A DNA stretch of 64,000 nt from positions 3,410,001 to 3,474,000 of the forward strand of contig JARKIF010000003.1 of NCBI GenBank assembly GCA_029378245.1, written 5' to 3'. Below, in pieces: positions 11,154 to 23,273 of this stretch. Position 1 is the first letter of the stretch; each line of letters opens with the position of its first letter. The translations under genes were made by a program, and so were the position numbers. The DNA is from Roridomyces roridus. Lineage: Eukaryota > Basidiomycota > Agaricomycetes > Agaricales > Mycenaceae. The notes beneath the pieces were generated by a model. It ran no database searches. It was not told where the DNA came from and saw nothing but the letters and a program-made list of their open reading frames with translations.

Positions 11154-12179
11154 TATGGCAGGTATACTGTAGCAAAACTGGACATGATTTTACTGAAAAC
11201 CACACCACTTTACACCAAGAAAACGACATAGGTGAGTCGAAAAGCACAACTTCAGATGACATTAAGAAAAAAGCACAACCTCTGCACCATGAACGACACA
11301 GGTGTCAGTGCCGTCGAAAAATGACACAACCTTCAAACATGAAACGATACAACCTCACCTCATGTTCAGAAATCAACACAACCCTGTAGGTGGAAATGAT
11401 TTTGCAGCAGGCATACACCGGTATGCCAAGAAACAACACAACCCATCATCCAATTCCCGGTGCCCGTTGGACGAGGTGTGACAGAGACGGCATTGTCAAT
11501 GTCTGATGGATTGATGCCGCATGGCGCCGGCGGAAGAATGCCGATACATCAGATAATGAATCACCACCAATATGATCAACAATTACGTCCCATATCATCC
11601 CCGGAATCACACTGATGACGCAGACGGCATGGGAAACTCAAATTGGCTCGGGCATGGTAAGAGAATGAAGATGGGACGGGCAGGATGAGGGGATAAGCCA
11701 AGAGGTGAGCATGTGATCATTCAGTTGAAATCAGGATAATGATCACTGTTCCGTGTTTCCTGTGTTTCATTCTCTGCTGTTGATTTGATGGCCCGGCAGG
11801 GGTCACATCGTAGTCACTACTCCTTAGATACACTGTCTGATATACTTGGAGTTCCAACCTGTGTTATGTATTCGCAGTATTTTGAACCAGTGCCGTTCTT
11901 GTCATCGGGACAGGAGGTTGGGTCATTTGGGGAAAACCGGGCTGTGTTGTTTCTGCGCCGAGTGTAGGTTGTGTCATTTTTGCACAACTGTTGCTGCAAA
12001 ATTTGGAGTGACAGGCTGGTTGTGGAGACTTTTGTGTGGTTTTCAAGTTGAGTTGTAATTCCTGTTGCATGAAGGAGGTTGTGCTTTTTATCATGTAAAA
12101 TGTGTTAAGCTGAGTGTTTCCCTGGCTGAAAACTGGGGGTTGCGTCGAAAAAGGGTTTTGCTACACTATACCTGCCATA
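11154..12179. mobile_element. 1,026-bp inverted-repeat element with sub-terminal GTTGTG motifs
   Basis: The ends are 25-nt inverted repeats with one mismatch, beginning TATGGCAGGTATA. The hexamer CAAGAG flanks both ends (11148-11153 and 12180-12185). The left arm carries repeated ACACAACC-like motifs, and the right arm carries the complement (GGTTGTG), at least six each. Clustered sub-terminal motifs of this kind often bind the transposase. No transposase gene is inside, so it is non-autonomous. It lies 22 bp after the HEAT-repeat gene's stop. Superfamily not assigned. Confidence 0.75.
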
Positions 12180-12189
12180 CAAGAGAGAG

Positions 12190-13080
12190 AGTTCGGGGAA
12201 CTCTTATATAATCAGTCGAGTGAGGGATCTTCACTGCTACGAGTAGATTCACGAAGCTTTGCGCCGTGAATGTAAACGAGTTTAAAAGTAATACTACAAA
12301 GCTTTGCGTCGTAGGATTACTAGTTGATGAAGATAACAGTATAAGAGCCTTGATTGCTGTGAATAGATTCCCAAAGCTTTGCGCCGAAGAATGTAAACGA
12401 GATAAAAGAGAAGACTACAAGGCTTTGCGTCGTAGCTCCGACTCGTAGGGTTCTCAGTTGATAAAGGCGCTCACTTGGATGCTCGCAGTAACTCGAAGCT
12501 TTGCGTCAAGTGTAGTACAAGGAAGGTAAGTGCAGTAGTGTACATTGAGTACACAAGATTCACACAGATAGTGAGAGGTTCAACTAGTGTTGGATTGAGT
12601 AGGTAGTTAGAGGGTAAGATGTCTCTCCCTCCTGTTGAGACACCCTTTTATACTCTACTGAGAAGGCTATGCTACTGCAGTGCGCAGTCTCGCGCAGTCG
12701 ATGCACAGATATGCACAGTCAAATCTGACTGTGGTCGACTGTGGTTTGACTCAGACTAAGTCATTGAGGCGGTGACCCGCAGCCAAGTTCACGTCAATGT
12801 ACACTGGACTTGGATGCGGAGATGTCGCCGAGACTCGCTGTTGAACCGTGAGAGAAATCACGATTAGACCCGCGATCACTGATTGTTGATTGCAAGCCGA
12901 ACCGTATGGAGGCTAGCGAAATCGCGAAAAATAAATAGCTACGGCTCGAGAATAAATAACTACAGATGTTCCATCACAGTATTGGGGAAATTGGTCGATG
13001 ACGGCGAGCAGAATGTTCAATATGCTTCACCAATGCTTTGTATACAATGCCTCCCAGTCCACTGCTTGTTCAATTGAAAT
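12190..13080. repeat. LTR-like remnant with constant-loop hairpins
   Basis: Two tandem units of about 115 bp (from about 12236 and 12356) and part of a third contain five copies of AAGCTTTGCG(C/T), some flanked by complementary stems. The clearest is ATTCACG...CGTGAAT at 12247-12271. The sequence continues with TGTTGGATTGAGTAGG at 12589 and a TATACTCTACTG box at 12650. This resembles a decayed LTR, but no gag/pol or target duplication was found, so the class is a guess. Confidence 0.35.
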
Positions 13081-13524
13081 TCAACAAGGCACCCGACGGT
13101 CGGTGGAGTGAGCATTCGCTCTCGCTCTCTTGAAGCCGTGAACCGAGTCCTCGACGCTTGTTCAGCGGTCATGGCGACTCTCATGATATTTTCATTTTCA
13201 ACTACTCAAAAGCATCATGGAATACTGGATGTAACTTTTGTTCAAGCTGTCTGCCATTGAGCAGACTACTGGCACACCGTGTGAGCTGGAGAAGAAAAAA
13301 TTGTCACAAAGCCCAGTGAGTAACTCTGCGATCCCGAATCGAACCAGACCTGCGAGAGACCTCATGCCGACGAGCAGCGGGTGCTGCAGAATCAGAAAGC
13401 AATACATATGTAGCCGAATGAATGCTGAATATTGAATACATAGCAATAGGTCCATCCATTCGGTTAGGACGGAACCTTGTATCCCACGTCGAAGACCGGG
13501 GCCCAGTGACTTTTAGAGGCTACT

Positions 13525-14640
13525 TACGCTTGCCGCCGAAATGAAAAAGGGTGGACGACGTGGAATCACAAGCTGGACTCCGAATCGAACAGGATACTTA
13601 GCCAGCGGAGCACGTACAGACCGGAGGTCTGTTTCATGCATGAGACGTTGGTAGCGAGGATTGACATCAGAAAAAACTCCGCAGGGCTTACACCGACTTG
13701 CCGCCAACACAAGGCTGGATAATGCTTTAGACAGGACTTTGGAGATACGTTTCTGTAAGCAAGCTCTTCTTTGAATTGAAGGCCAAGGCAGCGGCAGAAG
13801 GGGAAAAAGGGGTGGAGGACGGTGACGATCAACAAACGGATCCCGTATCGAACGGGAGCGGGGAACATCCCGTCCATGCGGACCATCCGCATTCAAGGCT
13901 TGATTGACTTCGAGTAGGTGGCAATCGAATATCGTCCGCTGGCTCGGCAAACTGGGTGAGTCTCTGCCGAGGGAATATCGTCTTGTCTAGTCCGAGAGCT
14001 CTGGTCAAGGCTTGTCCAGAACTTTGTCGCCTACGTTGAAGACTGGAGACTACTGGCGAACGAAAAAAGGGCCCTAATACATTCAAGGAACACACAAAAC
14101 TCTTGTCTGTTTGATGCAGTGATAGGTTGCAATATACACTCGTCGTGAGAGACAAGTTTGTCGGCAAAATAATTTCGCACCTTTTCAATTCAAGCGGATC
14201 CAAGGAGTTCGGGTCTTAGGACCGAGAATTGAAGGCCAGGCCAGGCCAGCCGCAGTAGCAAAAATGCCAAATACAATGGATAAGCCCGATCCGGATTCGA
14301 ACGGGAGAGTCTGCTAGCCAGGCTGGGGTGCAGCGGGTGCTGATTTCGGGTAGGTGGCAATGGCTAGTTACGATGCCTTGCTGAGTCGTGGGGCTTTGCT
14401 GGGAGGATACTGTCCCTGTTTGGTCCTGGTACGTCGGGAATCGAAGCACATCTCGAGTCAAGGCTTGTGCACGAGTCGCGTCAGGACGTAGGTTGCAGGA
14501 CCCAAAGGCAGGGAGTCGGAGCATCGTCGCTTTGATACTAAGGACAAAAGCAAACTTTGATCTGGCCGGAGCAAAAAAAGAGCGGCCCTTGGGCAAGACT
14601 CAAGCACGCACAGGATCCCGAGTCGAACGAGAGGCAGTAC
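13525..14640 (-). repeat. Cluster of four tRNA-like (B-box) Pol III-type units
   Basis: T-arm/B-box sequences on the minus strand lie at 13581-13590, 13841-13856, 14288-14306 and 14613-14630 (core GTTCGATTC or GTTCGAATC). Each has an oligo-T run of at least 5 within about 25-45 nt downstream on the minus strand. The copies at 13841 and 14288 also share upstream sequence (ATTGCCACCTAC(T/C)CG), so they are members of one family, not chance matches. The wider 13081-15317 region shows no convincing protein gene. Confidence 0.5.
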
Positions 14641-15317
14641 ATCATCATCGTGTGAGGCATACACCAGACGAAACTAGTTACTCAGTCGTGCGTAGGGCGG
14701 GTAGCTGCTGTCTGAAGGGTGATCGGGTTTCACGGACACGGGACACGGACGCCTGGACGGTGAATCAACGGTGAATGTCAAATGATGCATGGCTGCCAGA
14801 TGGACCCAGGAATCTAGACGGCGAGAATTGATATTGAGGTGTCAACTCAACTCGCCGAGACGAGACGAGACGAAAGGCGGGAGGCAGCAAAGATAAGAGG
14901 ATTCACAGAGTCGGGGGTGTAGGTGACTGTTGAGCGCTGAGCGTGCCTTGGCCCTTGGGCCTTCGGAGCTTCAGATGACGTGACACGTTACAGCGCGACG
15001 TCGACTTCGGATCACCGCCGTGGGGCTCTGCTCTAGGGACCAGATTCGGAGAGTCTTGAACCATGGAGATCGATCCGAGAGCAAGGACGGTAGGAACAAC
15101 GAGTCGCTCGCCAAGATGAGGGAAGACGGCAAGCCGAGATTGATGGGATCAGCTGAGTCACCTTCCTCCCATTATGCCTCTTGCAGTCATCGCGCCCGGT
15201 GTCAATCGTCGGGAACAGATATCTGTCGGTCGTTACACGGAAGCACAGCTGGGAAATCTGTATCTGCCACCGGGATGATCTCACTCCCCTCCTGTTTCTG
15301 TTTCTGTTTCTGCCCCC

Positions 15318-16971
15318 ATGGCATTCGCCCAGCCGCGCAAAATCGTCGTTGACGACTCGGACGGCTCGATTCTTTACAGTCCCAACGACTGGTTCGTCGC
15401 GGACCCATCTACACTCAAAGGCGGGAATTTCGGTCCGATATACAATGGCACCTCGCATAGTGCGTCGAGCAATGTCACGCTCAGCTTTCCTTTCAGTGGT
15501 GCGTCTTAGTGGGTTTTCTATGGTTCTTTCACTCAATTTTGTCCTTGGAAGGCTCCTCGATAAGTGTGTACGGGACACTCAATATCAAGACCAACGCCGA
15601 CAACACCACGGACCCGACGTGGACCTGCTTCATCGACGAAATCCCCATATCCAATGGCAACCCGACCTTCAAGTTCTACGAGAACAACTGGGAGCTATGC
15701 GTGCAGTCGGCCATCACGCCTGGGCCGCACAATCTGACGATTCAAGTCGCATCGAAAGGGCAGACGTTCTATCTGGACAACCTGATCTACACGCCGACGC
15801 CAGACGTCGTCTTTGACGAGGCGGTGGTGCTATACCCCACGTCCGACTCGTCTGTGAGCTTTGGGTCGGGCTGGGATACGTTTGGAGGGGAGAATGGGAC
15901 GCAGACGGCTGGGTCGCAGGTGTCCCTCAACTTTCACGGTGCGTTCGTTATCCTCTATGATATAATCCCTGGCTCACGCGTATTCAAGGGACCTCCGTGA
16001 CGCCGTACGCATTCGTCCCCACCGAACGTCCGCACAACTCCTCCTGGGCCACATACTCCATCGACGGCGGGCCTGCGGTCAACTTCACGCTGGCGGGACT
16101 CGATCCGAGTCCGTCTGCGAGCACCTCATACAATGTGATTCTGTTTACGACGCCCACCCTGCCGAGCGCCACGCATAACCTTGTGATTGAGTATGGTGGA
16201 GATGGACAGCATACGCCGCTCGTCGTGCAGGGATTCTATGTCACCAATACGACGAGTCCGACGCTTGCAATTGCGTCTGCGGGCTCTGCGACGTCGCCCT
16301 CTGCATCTGCATCTGCCATCGCAGGGAAAGGACACGCTGCAAATGGGGGCGCCATCGCAGGCGGTGTGATCGGTGCTCTGTTCCTCCTCAGCGTGCTTGC
16401 TGTGATTGGGCTCTGGCTTTGGCGGCGCAGGCAACGAAGGGGGGATGCCCAGTCTGGTTCCTCTGCAGCTACATCTACACCCTTGCCAGGGATGGGACAG
16501 GCGTACCCTTTTCCTGGTGCCAGCGCTGGCGCTACTTCGACTACGACGTACCCGTACGTCCACCGCGTGCATCAACATCCCGCGTCGGATGTGGCGAGTA
16601 GCTCGCACGGGACGGGGACACTGCCTCGTGCGACTCGGACCAACACGATCTCTGCATATACGGACTACCCGGGGAGCAGTATCTTTTCTGGGGATGGCAA
16701 CACGTCTGTTGGGGCTGTTGGTGGGGAGACTGTCAGGACGGAGTTTGAGTCGATGCCGGCGCCCCCACTTGTGCTTGCCTCGGTACCCGATCTGCCGGCA
16801 CCCACATCGAAATTGGAGAGAGAGCGAGCGGCTGCGGATGCTTTTCCCTCTACTTCCTCATACAACCATGCACAAAGGGCGTTGGTCCGGCATGAGGATA
16901 GTGGGGTGAGGCTCCCCACGCCACCGGAGGAGGAGTTTGTGGAGCTGCCGCCGGGATATAGCGTTGTGTAG
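15318..16971 (+). CDS. Single-pass membrane protein with glycosylated beta-sandwich-like ectodomain
   Basis: Three exons (15318-15498, 15552-15938, 15989-16971) give 516 residues. Residues 1 to about 300 form two beta-rich repeats with many N-glycosylation sequons (YNGTSH, SNVTLS, HNLTIQV, NFTLAG, TNTTSP) and the pattern STLKGGNFGPIYNGT / SGWDTFGGENGT. A Ser/Ala-rich linker follows. A hydrophobic segment at about 313-338 (GGVIGALFLLSVLAVIGLWLW) precedes a stop-transfer RRRQRRG and a long disordered cytoplasmic tail. This layout is common in mushrooms (wall- or surface-sensor-like), but no function is known. No signal peptide follows the chosen ATG, so the true first exon may lie upstream. The other frame just upstream encodes a Leu/Phe run and was not used because it is out of frame. 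Confidence 0.75.
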
Positions 16972-17338
16972 GTGGGAGGTGGGGAGATTTTCTCTTGTGG
17001 TGTTGTGCACCACGTCTCCTGGTCTGGGGACGCGACATCGTGCATCGGACTCTGTTGTATTGGCGCATACTGGTTTGGTACCGATAACACGAACCACTCA
17101 CTTGTGCTACAATTTGGTCTTTCCGATCCCGCAGTCTTTCGGATGATATTGGGCCTCTCTGCGTGGTTGCTACTGGACGGCCTGTCGATTAACTACTCTC
17201 GGTCGCAATTCTGTCTCCACTCACAATTATGCAAAGGATGTTTTTGGTTTCTATGTAGGCGCGTGCTATTCGAATTCATCCGTGGCCTTAGTTCGTAGCC
17301 GTCGACCGTTCACCCCGGTCTCCTGGCCACCGTCGACC

Positions 17339-18645
17339 GAGAGTATATTATGGATACCCGCGTCATTATGTACTATGCTTATAATCACCATCTTTATACG
17401 ACACCTGGGACGGAGGTGGAGAAACAAAAATGTGATTGCAGGATTTCCTCTTATCCGTCGATCCCGAATCGAACGGAAGCTCCTGCCAGGCCTGGGCAGA
17501 CTCGGAGCAAAGACGAGATGTGGACTGCCGCGTATTCGAGGCTTCGTGTCCACTGGGACTGGGTTGCTACAGCTATTGGAGCGTTCCCGACGCGAGTTGG
17601 AGTACGGGAAGCAAAAGAAAAAGAAAAAGACCCCCTTCTCCATGGATAGCCGAATCCCGAATCGAACGGGTAACGCGTTGAAGTTAAGTAGATGCATGCA
17701 ATTGAAAGCCAAGGCTCAAGCTCTGAAGCTTCATTCTGGACGTGCAGAGCTCGGAATACTTAAGTATACGCAGTCGGTTGAATACGGGTGACTAATCGAG
17801 GACTGCATCGTGAGGATTCCGCTTTTCGGCAACTAAGCCTTCCGAGGATTCGACACGAATCGTTGCGGTGTCGTCGAAGACAATGCGGCAAGCTCAGCAC
17901 CCCAGCATCCCGGGTGAATTCAAGTATAGACCAGACTAGCCAATAACTTAAGACAAAACCAGGAAATCTCCCGTACCAAGGATCCGTCCCGATTCGAACG
18001 GGAGAATCTTGAGATGAAGGCGACGCGCACTTCGAGACTGGATTTTGGGCCCATGGACTTACACTAGAACCAAGGAGATGTTTTTGGTGCCTTTGTCTGA
18101 AGGTATCAGAGCACATAAACGGGGCTGCCGCTGGTAAATACCGGTGGACCGTGGCACCCATCTGGAAACGCTAGTTGCACCAATACCGTCGAGCGAGAAT
18201 ACTTATATTATGGATACCCGTGTCATCCTGTACTATGCAAATCACCATCTTTATACAACACCTGGGACGGAGGTGGAGAGACAAAAATGTTGTTAGGATT
18301 CCCTTTTATCCCTCGATGCCGAATCGAACGGAAACCCTGGCAGACCGGCGTAGGGCGAGGAAGAGATGCGGATTGTCGGCTCATTCGATGCTTCATGTCC
18401 ACTGGGATTGGCTGGCAACAGCTATTGGAGCGTTCCCGACGCGAGTTGGAGTGCGGGAGGCAAAAGAAAAAGAGGATTTCCCTGACATACCCCGGATCCC
18501 GAATCGAACGGGCAACTGCCTGGATTGGTCTGATGTGGAGTGCAATCGAAAAGCTTCATTCCGGACGTGCAGACAGAAGGGATACTTATGCACAGTGAGT
18601 TGAATACCGGCGGGCCAATCAACGATTGCATCGTGAGGATTTACA
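17339..18645. repeat. Duplicated segment of about 460-480 bp, each copy with two tRNA-like units
   Basis: The segment 17339-17815 is repeated with divergence at about 18190-18640. Matching marks are ATTATGGATACCCG, ACACCTGGGACGGAGGTGG, GAGCGTTCCCGACGCGAG and GATTGCATCGTGAGGATT. Each copy holds two minus-strand B-box units (17460, 17653; 18314, 18494) with oligo-T runs downstream. A fifth unit lies between them at 17981-18002. Open frames up to 169 codons here arise from the repeat and have no protein character. Confidence 0.7.
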
Positions 18646-18649
18646 GCGG

Positions 18650-20985
18650 AGACAAAAAGGGTCTGTACGACTTTGAATGGCGGTTACGAGAACTCGTTCT
18701 TTTCAAATTCAGTGGGGCCAGAATCTGGACAACTTTTTCTGTCTGTTCCACTTTTGATGAGGGTGGCTGTGTTCTTTCCTTTTTGCGGCTACAATCACTG
18801 ATTTTGACAGCTGCCATCAGTGTATTTTTCCTTTCCCTCTAGCGCTTGAGTTTTCCATCCGGGTGGCCTGATATCCTGAGGCTATATTTCTAGTAGCCGT
18901 ACTTGAGTTTTGCTCCCCAAAGCCTAGTCTTTTTTCGCAGTTATTGGTTGGGTTTTTCGAGTTTACATCTCTGTGGCGCTCGGCTCATTTGGCTTCTGCT
19001 GAGGGCGCTAGATCCGGGTGGTGTACGTCGGGATCAACATCAGGGTCTGTACAGATGATTTAAAGTCAGGGTTGATATTAGAAAAATTATTTGCTCCCAA
19101 CAGCTACTGTTCGCCAGAGGACTCGGTTGCTTAATGCTCTTCTGTGACATGCACCTGAGTGACCCCTTCACGGAGACTGGATCCCATTTGCTCAATATTT
19201 ATGGTCACAGTTCTATGTGCGCACTAACTAGCTAGGAGAGACTACAAAGAGTGGTCTGGTAGTTGATGTCTGTCCCTCTAGGTTAGCCGCTCCTGAAGAC
19301 TCCAAAGACAAAACTGTGTGCTCACCATCAGCATGCAAGCACTGCTTCATCTCCCTTGTTTCCAGACCGCATACGAAAAAATAGTGGGACTCTGCCCGTC
19401 CGCACCCTTGGTTTCCTAAGCTCCACACCGCATGCCCACCGAACGGAAGGTGATCAATCCCCAAGATGCTCCCCCATTCCGGTGTCTTGAAGTTGTAGTG
19501 GAAGGTGCTCACTCCCGTGGTCAAGTGAGTAGATCCCAGACAATCGTGACCATACTTGCTAGTTAATGATCAGCTGCAGAAATATGAACTGACAGCGGTC
19601 ATTTACCATGGTAATAAGCACTTTACTTGTAGAATTATAGGAAAGGATGGCACTGTTTGGTCCCATGATGGCATTGAAACAAGGCGAAAACTAGAAATGC
19701 AAGAGACAATGGATAGCAAAGAGCGTGGATATTTGTCGACTTGTGACCGCGCAGGTGGAATTGAGCAAGATGCAATTGGGGTAATCTACACATCAGCTTT
19801 GTGAGCAGCCACCCGAACACCTTTCGGGCTGCATCTTAGCCCACAACCATCCTTGTCACATCATGTCAGTCATAGTCTCTGAATGGCCAGCAGGATTGAG
19901 TCTGATCTCTTCAGGCAGGCTTGACAATGTAAGATCCACACAAGAGGACGGTGCCGTGCTATGCCCATGTATCTGGAGTTCAAAGCCATTTTGCCCACAG
20001 TTCCAGCGCGTGGGCTGGCTGAGCAACTGAGGGTCACAAATGTCACAGTCACAGCGAATCGGATTCGCTACACAGCCACATGGTCACATCACCGTTCGAC
20101 AACTTGCAGGGATTGAATCACTGCAGAAAAATGAGCACCAAGGTTACAAGTGAGTGGATAATACTGGGCACATACCTGTCACTTGAACAAGACCGCTTAC
20201 CTAGCGAAGCCGCCCCATAATGCACTCGATCCGGAACCACACCCCATGCAAGGATATTTTGACCAACTGGTGGTCAGAAGCCTGTTCCTCCGATGGATGC
20301 AGCTGTACTTAGTGCCCTGGGTGGATTGGGATCCATGATGGACTTCAAAGTGGTCACACCACTGCAAATGAGCATCTCTGTACAGCTACATTTAGGCCTT
20401 GTGGTCATTCTGGATCTGCATTGGAGAATGTATGGAAATGTGCAGCCTTGTAACTTCAAGATGACTTTCCTTAGGCTGTCCAGGCACCTATGAACTCTGT
20501 TTTAACTTTTCTCCGGGAATTTGCAATGGGTGGAACATGTTTGTTAATCTAGTTGCTAATGCGCCTCCTGAAACCAGTGGTTGCCATTGGAGATGAAGCA
20601 AACTGGCAGAATATAAATGAGACGACCATCCTCCTTCCATCAGTACCCACTAACACATGATGTCCACCGGTGAATACCCCAAAATCCTCTATCTTCATCA
20701 CTGACTTTCCAACAGACACTTATATAGACCAACACCTCGCCGAGTCCTTCCTCGAGAGCGTTCATGCATTGTTTCTGTGGCCTTTCTCAAGAAAATGGAA
20801 GAACAGAAACAATTCAAGATGGTGTTGACGTCTCCGATTCACTGGGCAACCAGTGTAATCGAATATTGCTCCACTGCAACGGCCTTCAAGCCTGAACGGA
20901 AGCGCCTTGAACTTCAAGTTTTCCCCCTTAAACCTTCAACCCAGAGACAGAAGGTCTCGTATTTGCCGTGCTTGCAGCGGCCCCG
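18650..20985. other. Gene-free stretch with Helitron debris
   Basis: Apart from the Helitron C-terminal fragment at 19556-19804, I find no supported gene. Short frames on both strands lack splice sites or motifs. A TATATAG at about 20725 precedes no recognisable coding sequence. Confidence 0.4.
19556..19804 (+). pseudogene. Fragment of a Helitron C-terminal cysteine-protease-like domain
   Basis: The frame reads YELTAVIYHGNKHFTCRIIG, then DGTVWSHDGIETRRK. This is the same block as the Helitron end at 59922-60146 (GFIYHSESDRHFSSATV / ILWYHDGIATGRR). The HF and HDGI positions match the His-containing half of ubiquitin-protease-like domains found at the C-terminus of fungal Helitron proteins. 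It is isolated, hence a relic of another copy. Confidence 0.6.
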
Positions 20986-22260
20986 CCCCCCAAGTCTTGA
21001 TACCGAATCGAACGGGAAACTCTGCCAATTTCTTTTTTGTTGTGGACAGCGTGAGGAGCACGCAGTTGACACGTTGGCCACTGAACTGACATCGTAGAAA
21101 CTTGTCCAAGAGCCATGGCTATGGCAAGCTGGATCCCGGATCGAACGCGAAACTCTGCCAGATTTATCATTTCTGTGGCCGCCAGATGTAGAGTGAACAT
21201 TTTCAGCCATTGCTATCATAATTCAACCTGGCCCGGGTTCCTGCCGCGAAGGATTGTCCTAGTGGATTGGAGTTCAAGTTAGTTGCAAAAAACAAAAAGA
21301 ACACGGGGGGTTTCTCAATGAAGCCAGGGCCCGGATCGAACGGGAGACTCCTGGCACCAGAAGACCCTGAGATGCGCGGGTATTTGTGGACAATGTCTAG
21401 ACTCCAGCGTGTGGTGCGAATCTACAGTCAGAATGCATGCCTGCCTTGAGGTCAATTCAAATTTGGGATTGTCAGGCCAGCCGTACTTGGAAAAAAAAAG
21501 CACCCAAGCATTCAACAACCGGCATCGAGCTGGATCCCGACCAGTGATGGCCCTAAGGCCTTAATTATCGACCCTCTGAATAATTAAGGCCTTAGGCCTT
21601 AGGCTAAGGCCTGAGGGCTTAGGCAGCCTCAGCCCTTAGCAAGCCCTTAGATACCAAAAAAGGAAATTATTTCTCATTGAAGAGACCGAGTGGAACCATT
21701 GGGGAGACACTGGGTGAGGCAAGTGTGGCTTCTGAAATCCATGGGTGAAGTTCCTAGCATACAAGCACTTCCTCGAGATTGAACATGTGGTGCCGGGGTC
21801 GGCCGGATGCAGATCAATCAAAATTGATCCCATCGGTAAGCCTCAGGCCTTAGGTTGAGAACGAGGCTTCCAGCTAAGGCTTAGCCTCAGGGCTTAATTA
21901 AGGCCCAAGGCCTTAGGACAAACCTCAGGCCTTAGGGCTTAGGGCCAACACTGATCCCGACTCGAAAGGTGGGTGGTGTCTTCCTCGAGACCACGCAGGA
22001 CCGGAACACTTTTCTTCGGGGCGCTCAAAGTCCCGAGGTTCGTTCGCAAAAGAATTGAGGCCCTTTCCGAGAACCGACTTCCAAGCTAGCCGTAGAAACG
22101 GGTGTCAGTCGAGAGTGTGGTTAGTTTCATGAACTTGAAGTGAGAAGTAATACACTCGAATGCTTCCAAGTGAGGAGTCGTTTGGGTACCGAGTTGATTG
22201 AAGCCATAGGAGCAAAAACCGTTCGAACAAGGGGATCCCGAATCGAACGAGGGCCGCCAG
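20985..22260 (-). repeat. Cluster of five tRNA-like (B-box) Pol III-type units
   Basis: Minus-strand T-arm/B-box cores at 21000-21016, 21131-21149, 21331-21344, 21534 (split, resuming at 21954) and 22233-22250. Oligo-T runs lie downstream of several, most clearly 21289-21299 and 21491-21499. The fourth unit is interrupted inside the B box by the hAT-like element at 21542-21953. Confidence 0.5.
21542..21953. mobile_element. hAT-like MITE (412 bp) with 8-bp target duplication, inside a B box
   Basis: Left end CAGTGATGGCCCTAAGG; right end in reverse complement CAGTGTTGGCCCTAAGC. The octamer ATCCCGAC is duplicated exactly at 21534-21541 and 21954-21961. Both arms are built from permuted copies of CTTAGGCC/GGCCTTAG. 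The centre (about 21655-21835) is unique. Removing it restores the host sequence TGGATCCCGACTCGAAAGG, a tRNA-like T-arm. Confidence 0.88.
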
Positions 22261-22408
22261 AGGGAACATGCTTTTCAGGGAGGTCAACGGAGACCCGGGA
22301 GCTCGAGTGACGACGATTCGAGTCAGCAAAGTGGTCCAGTTAAGCCAAGTCTTGGGTCCATCTGTCGCGCAGGAACCCAGGAAGCATAGAGAAAGGAGAA
22401 AGTGCTTA

Positions 22409-22766
22409 CTGTACGTCCCTGTAGTGAAGCAACGGCCGAAGGACCGTGACCAACTCGTTGCAATTTTGAAAGGCAACGGCAGAGTCCGGGACCGTGACCG
22501 TTGCGTCAAAGTGCAACGGACAATGGCTGATCAGTGCCATTAAGCGTGCCGAGGAACAATGGAATGAGGACGGCTCCTGCTCCCATTGTTCGAATTGACG
22601 ATTTTGGAGCCGAAATCTGATTTTTACACCGATTTTTTCACGTTTTCGACATGTCACGGTGGTCCCGCGGCAACAGCCCCGACCGTGACCGTGACCCCAC
22701 CGAAAAAAAGCAACGCAACGGGTCCGGCCGTGACCGTGACCGTTGCTTCACTACAGGGACGTACAG
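22409..22766. mobile_element. 358-bp MITE with TA target duplication
   Basis: Perfect inverted ends of at least 27 nt, starting CTGTACGTCCCTGTAGTG, are flanked by TA on both sides (22407-22408, 22767-22768). The interior carries repeated CCGTGACC near both ends. TA duplication suggests a Tc1/mariner-type origin. No protein is encoded. Confidence 0.75.
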
Positions 22767-23273
22767 TAGTGGTGTACGTTCGGATCAATGCGTATCATCG
22801 CATATCACTCCGGGCATGTCACGGCGTGACAGGTTTCCTTCACACCACCATGTTCTCTTGATCTCGACCGCGACATTCAGACTTCCAAAGAACATCCGTC
22901 AATTATTAGCTTCTCCAAAGGACACCTTCCCTGGATCCCCACCCCGCCTGCACGCAGATCATCTTTCTTGGTCCATTCCATCGTGACTCCAGCCTCAGTG
23001 GCAGGACCTGGTTTACTAGTAGCTCTAATCCTGTCGCTAGTGCTCTGGAAGATGGCTGTGTCCACTATCCTTGGGTTGTCCTTGGGTATCAAGATCTGCC
23101 ACATCATTCTCTCTTGTCTGTCGATATCCAGTGTACACCCTTCACTTCGACTACCATCGATCCTTGCTCTACCCACTCTTTCCTTCATCCTTTCCCCTCG
23201 TCGTACGCCCATCCTCTCCCAAGATCGCAATATCTGCGCTCACATATCCGCAGCCGCGTCGGGCATATGAGAC

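Noticed and set aside
13498..14203. Minus-strand frames of 108-145 codons as genes
   Set aside because: They run through two tRNA-like units and have no recognisable motif.
17282..17791. Plus-strand frame of 169 codons
   Set aside because: It is the reading of the duplicated tRNA-like segment; its copy at 18.2 kb is broken into other frames.
22968..23270. Signal-peptide exon for the mucin-like protein
   Set aside because: The hydrophobic frame is in a different frame and ends in a stop; no donor/acceptor pair joins it in phase.
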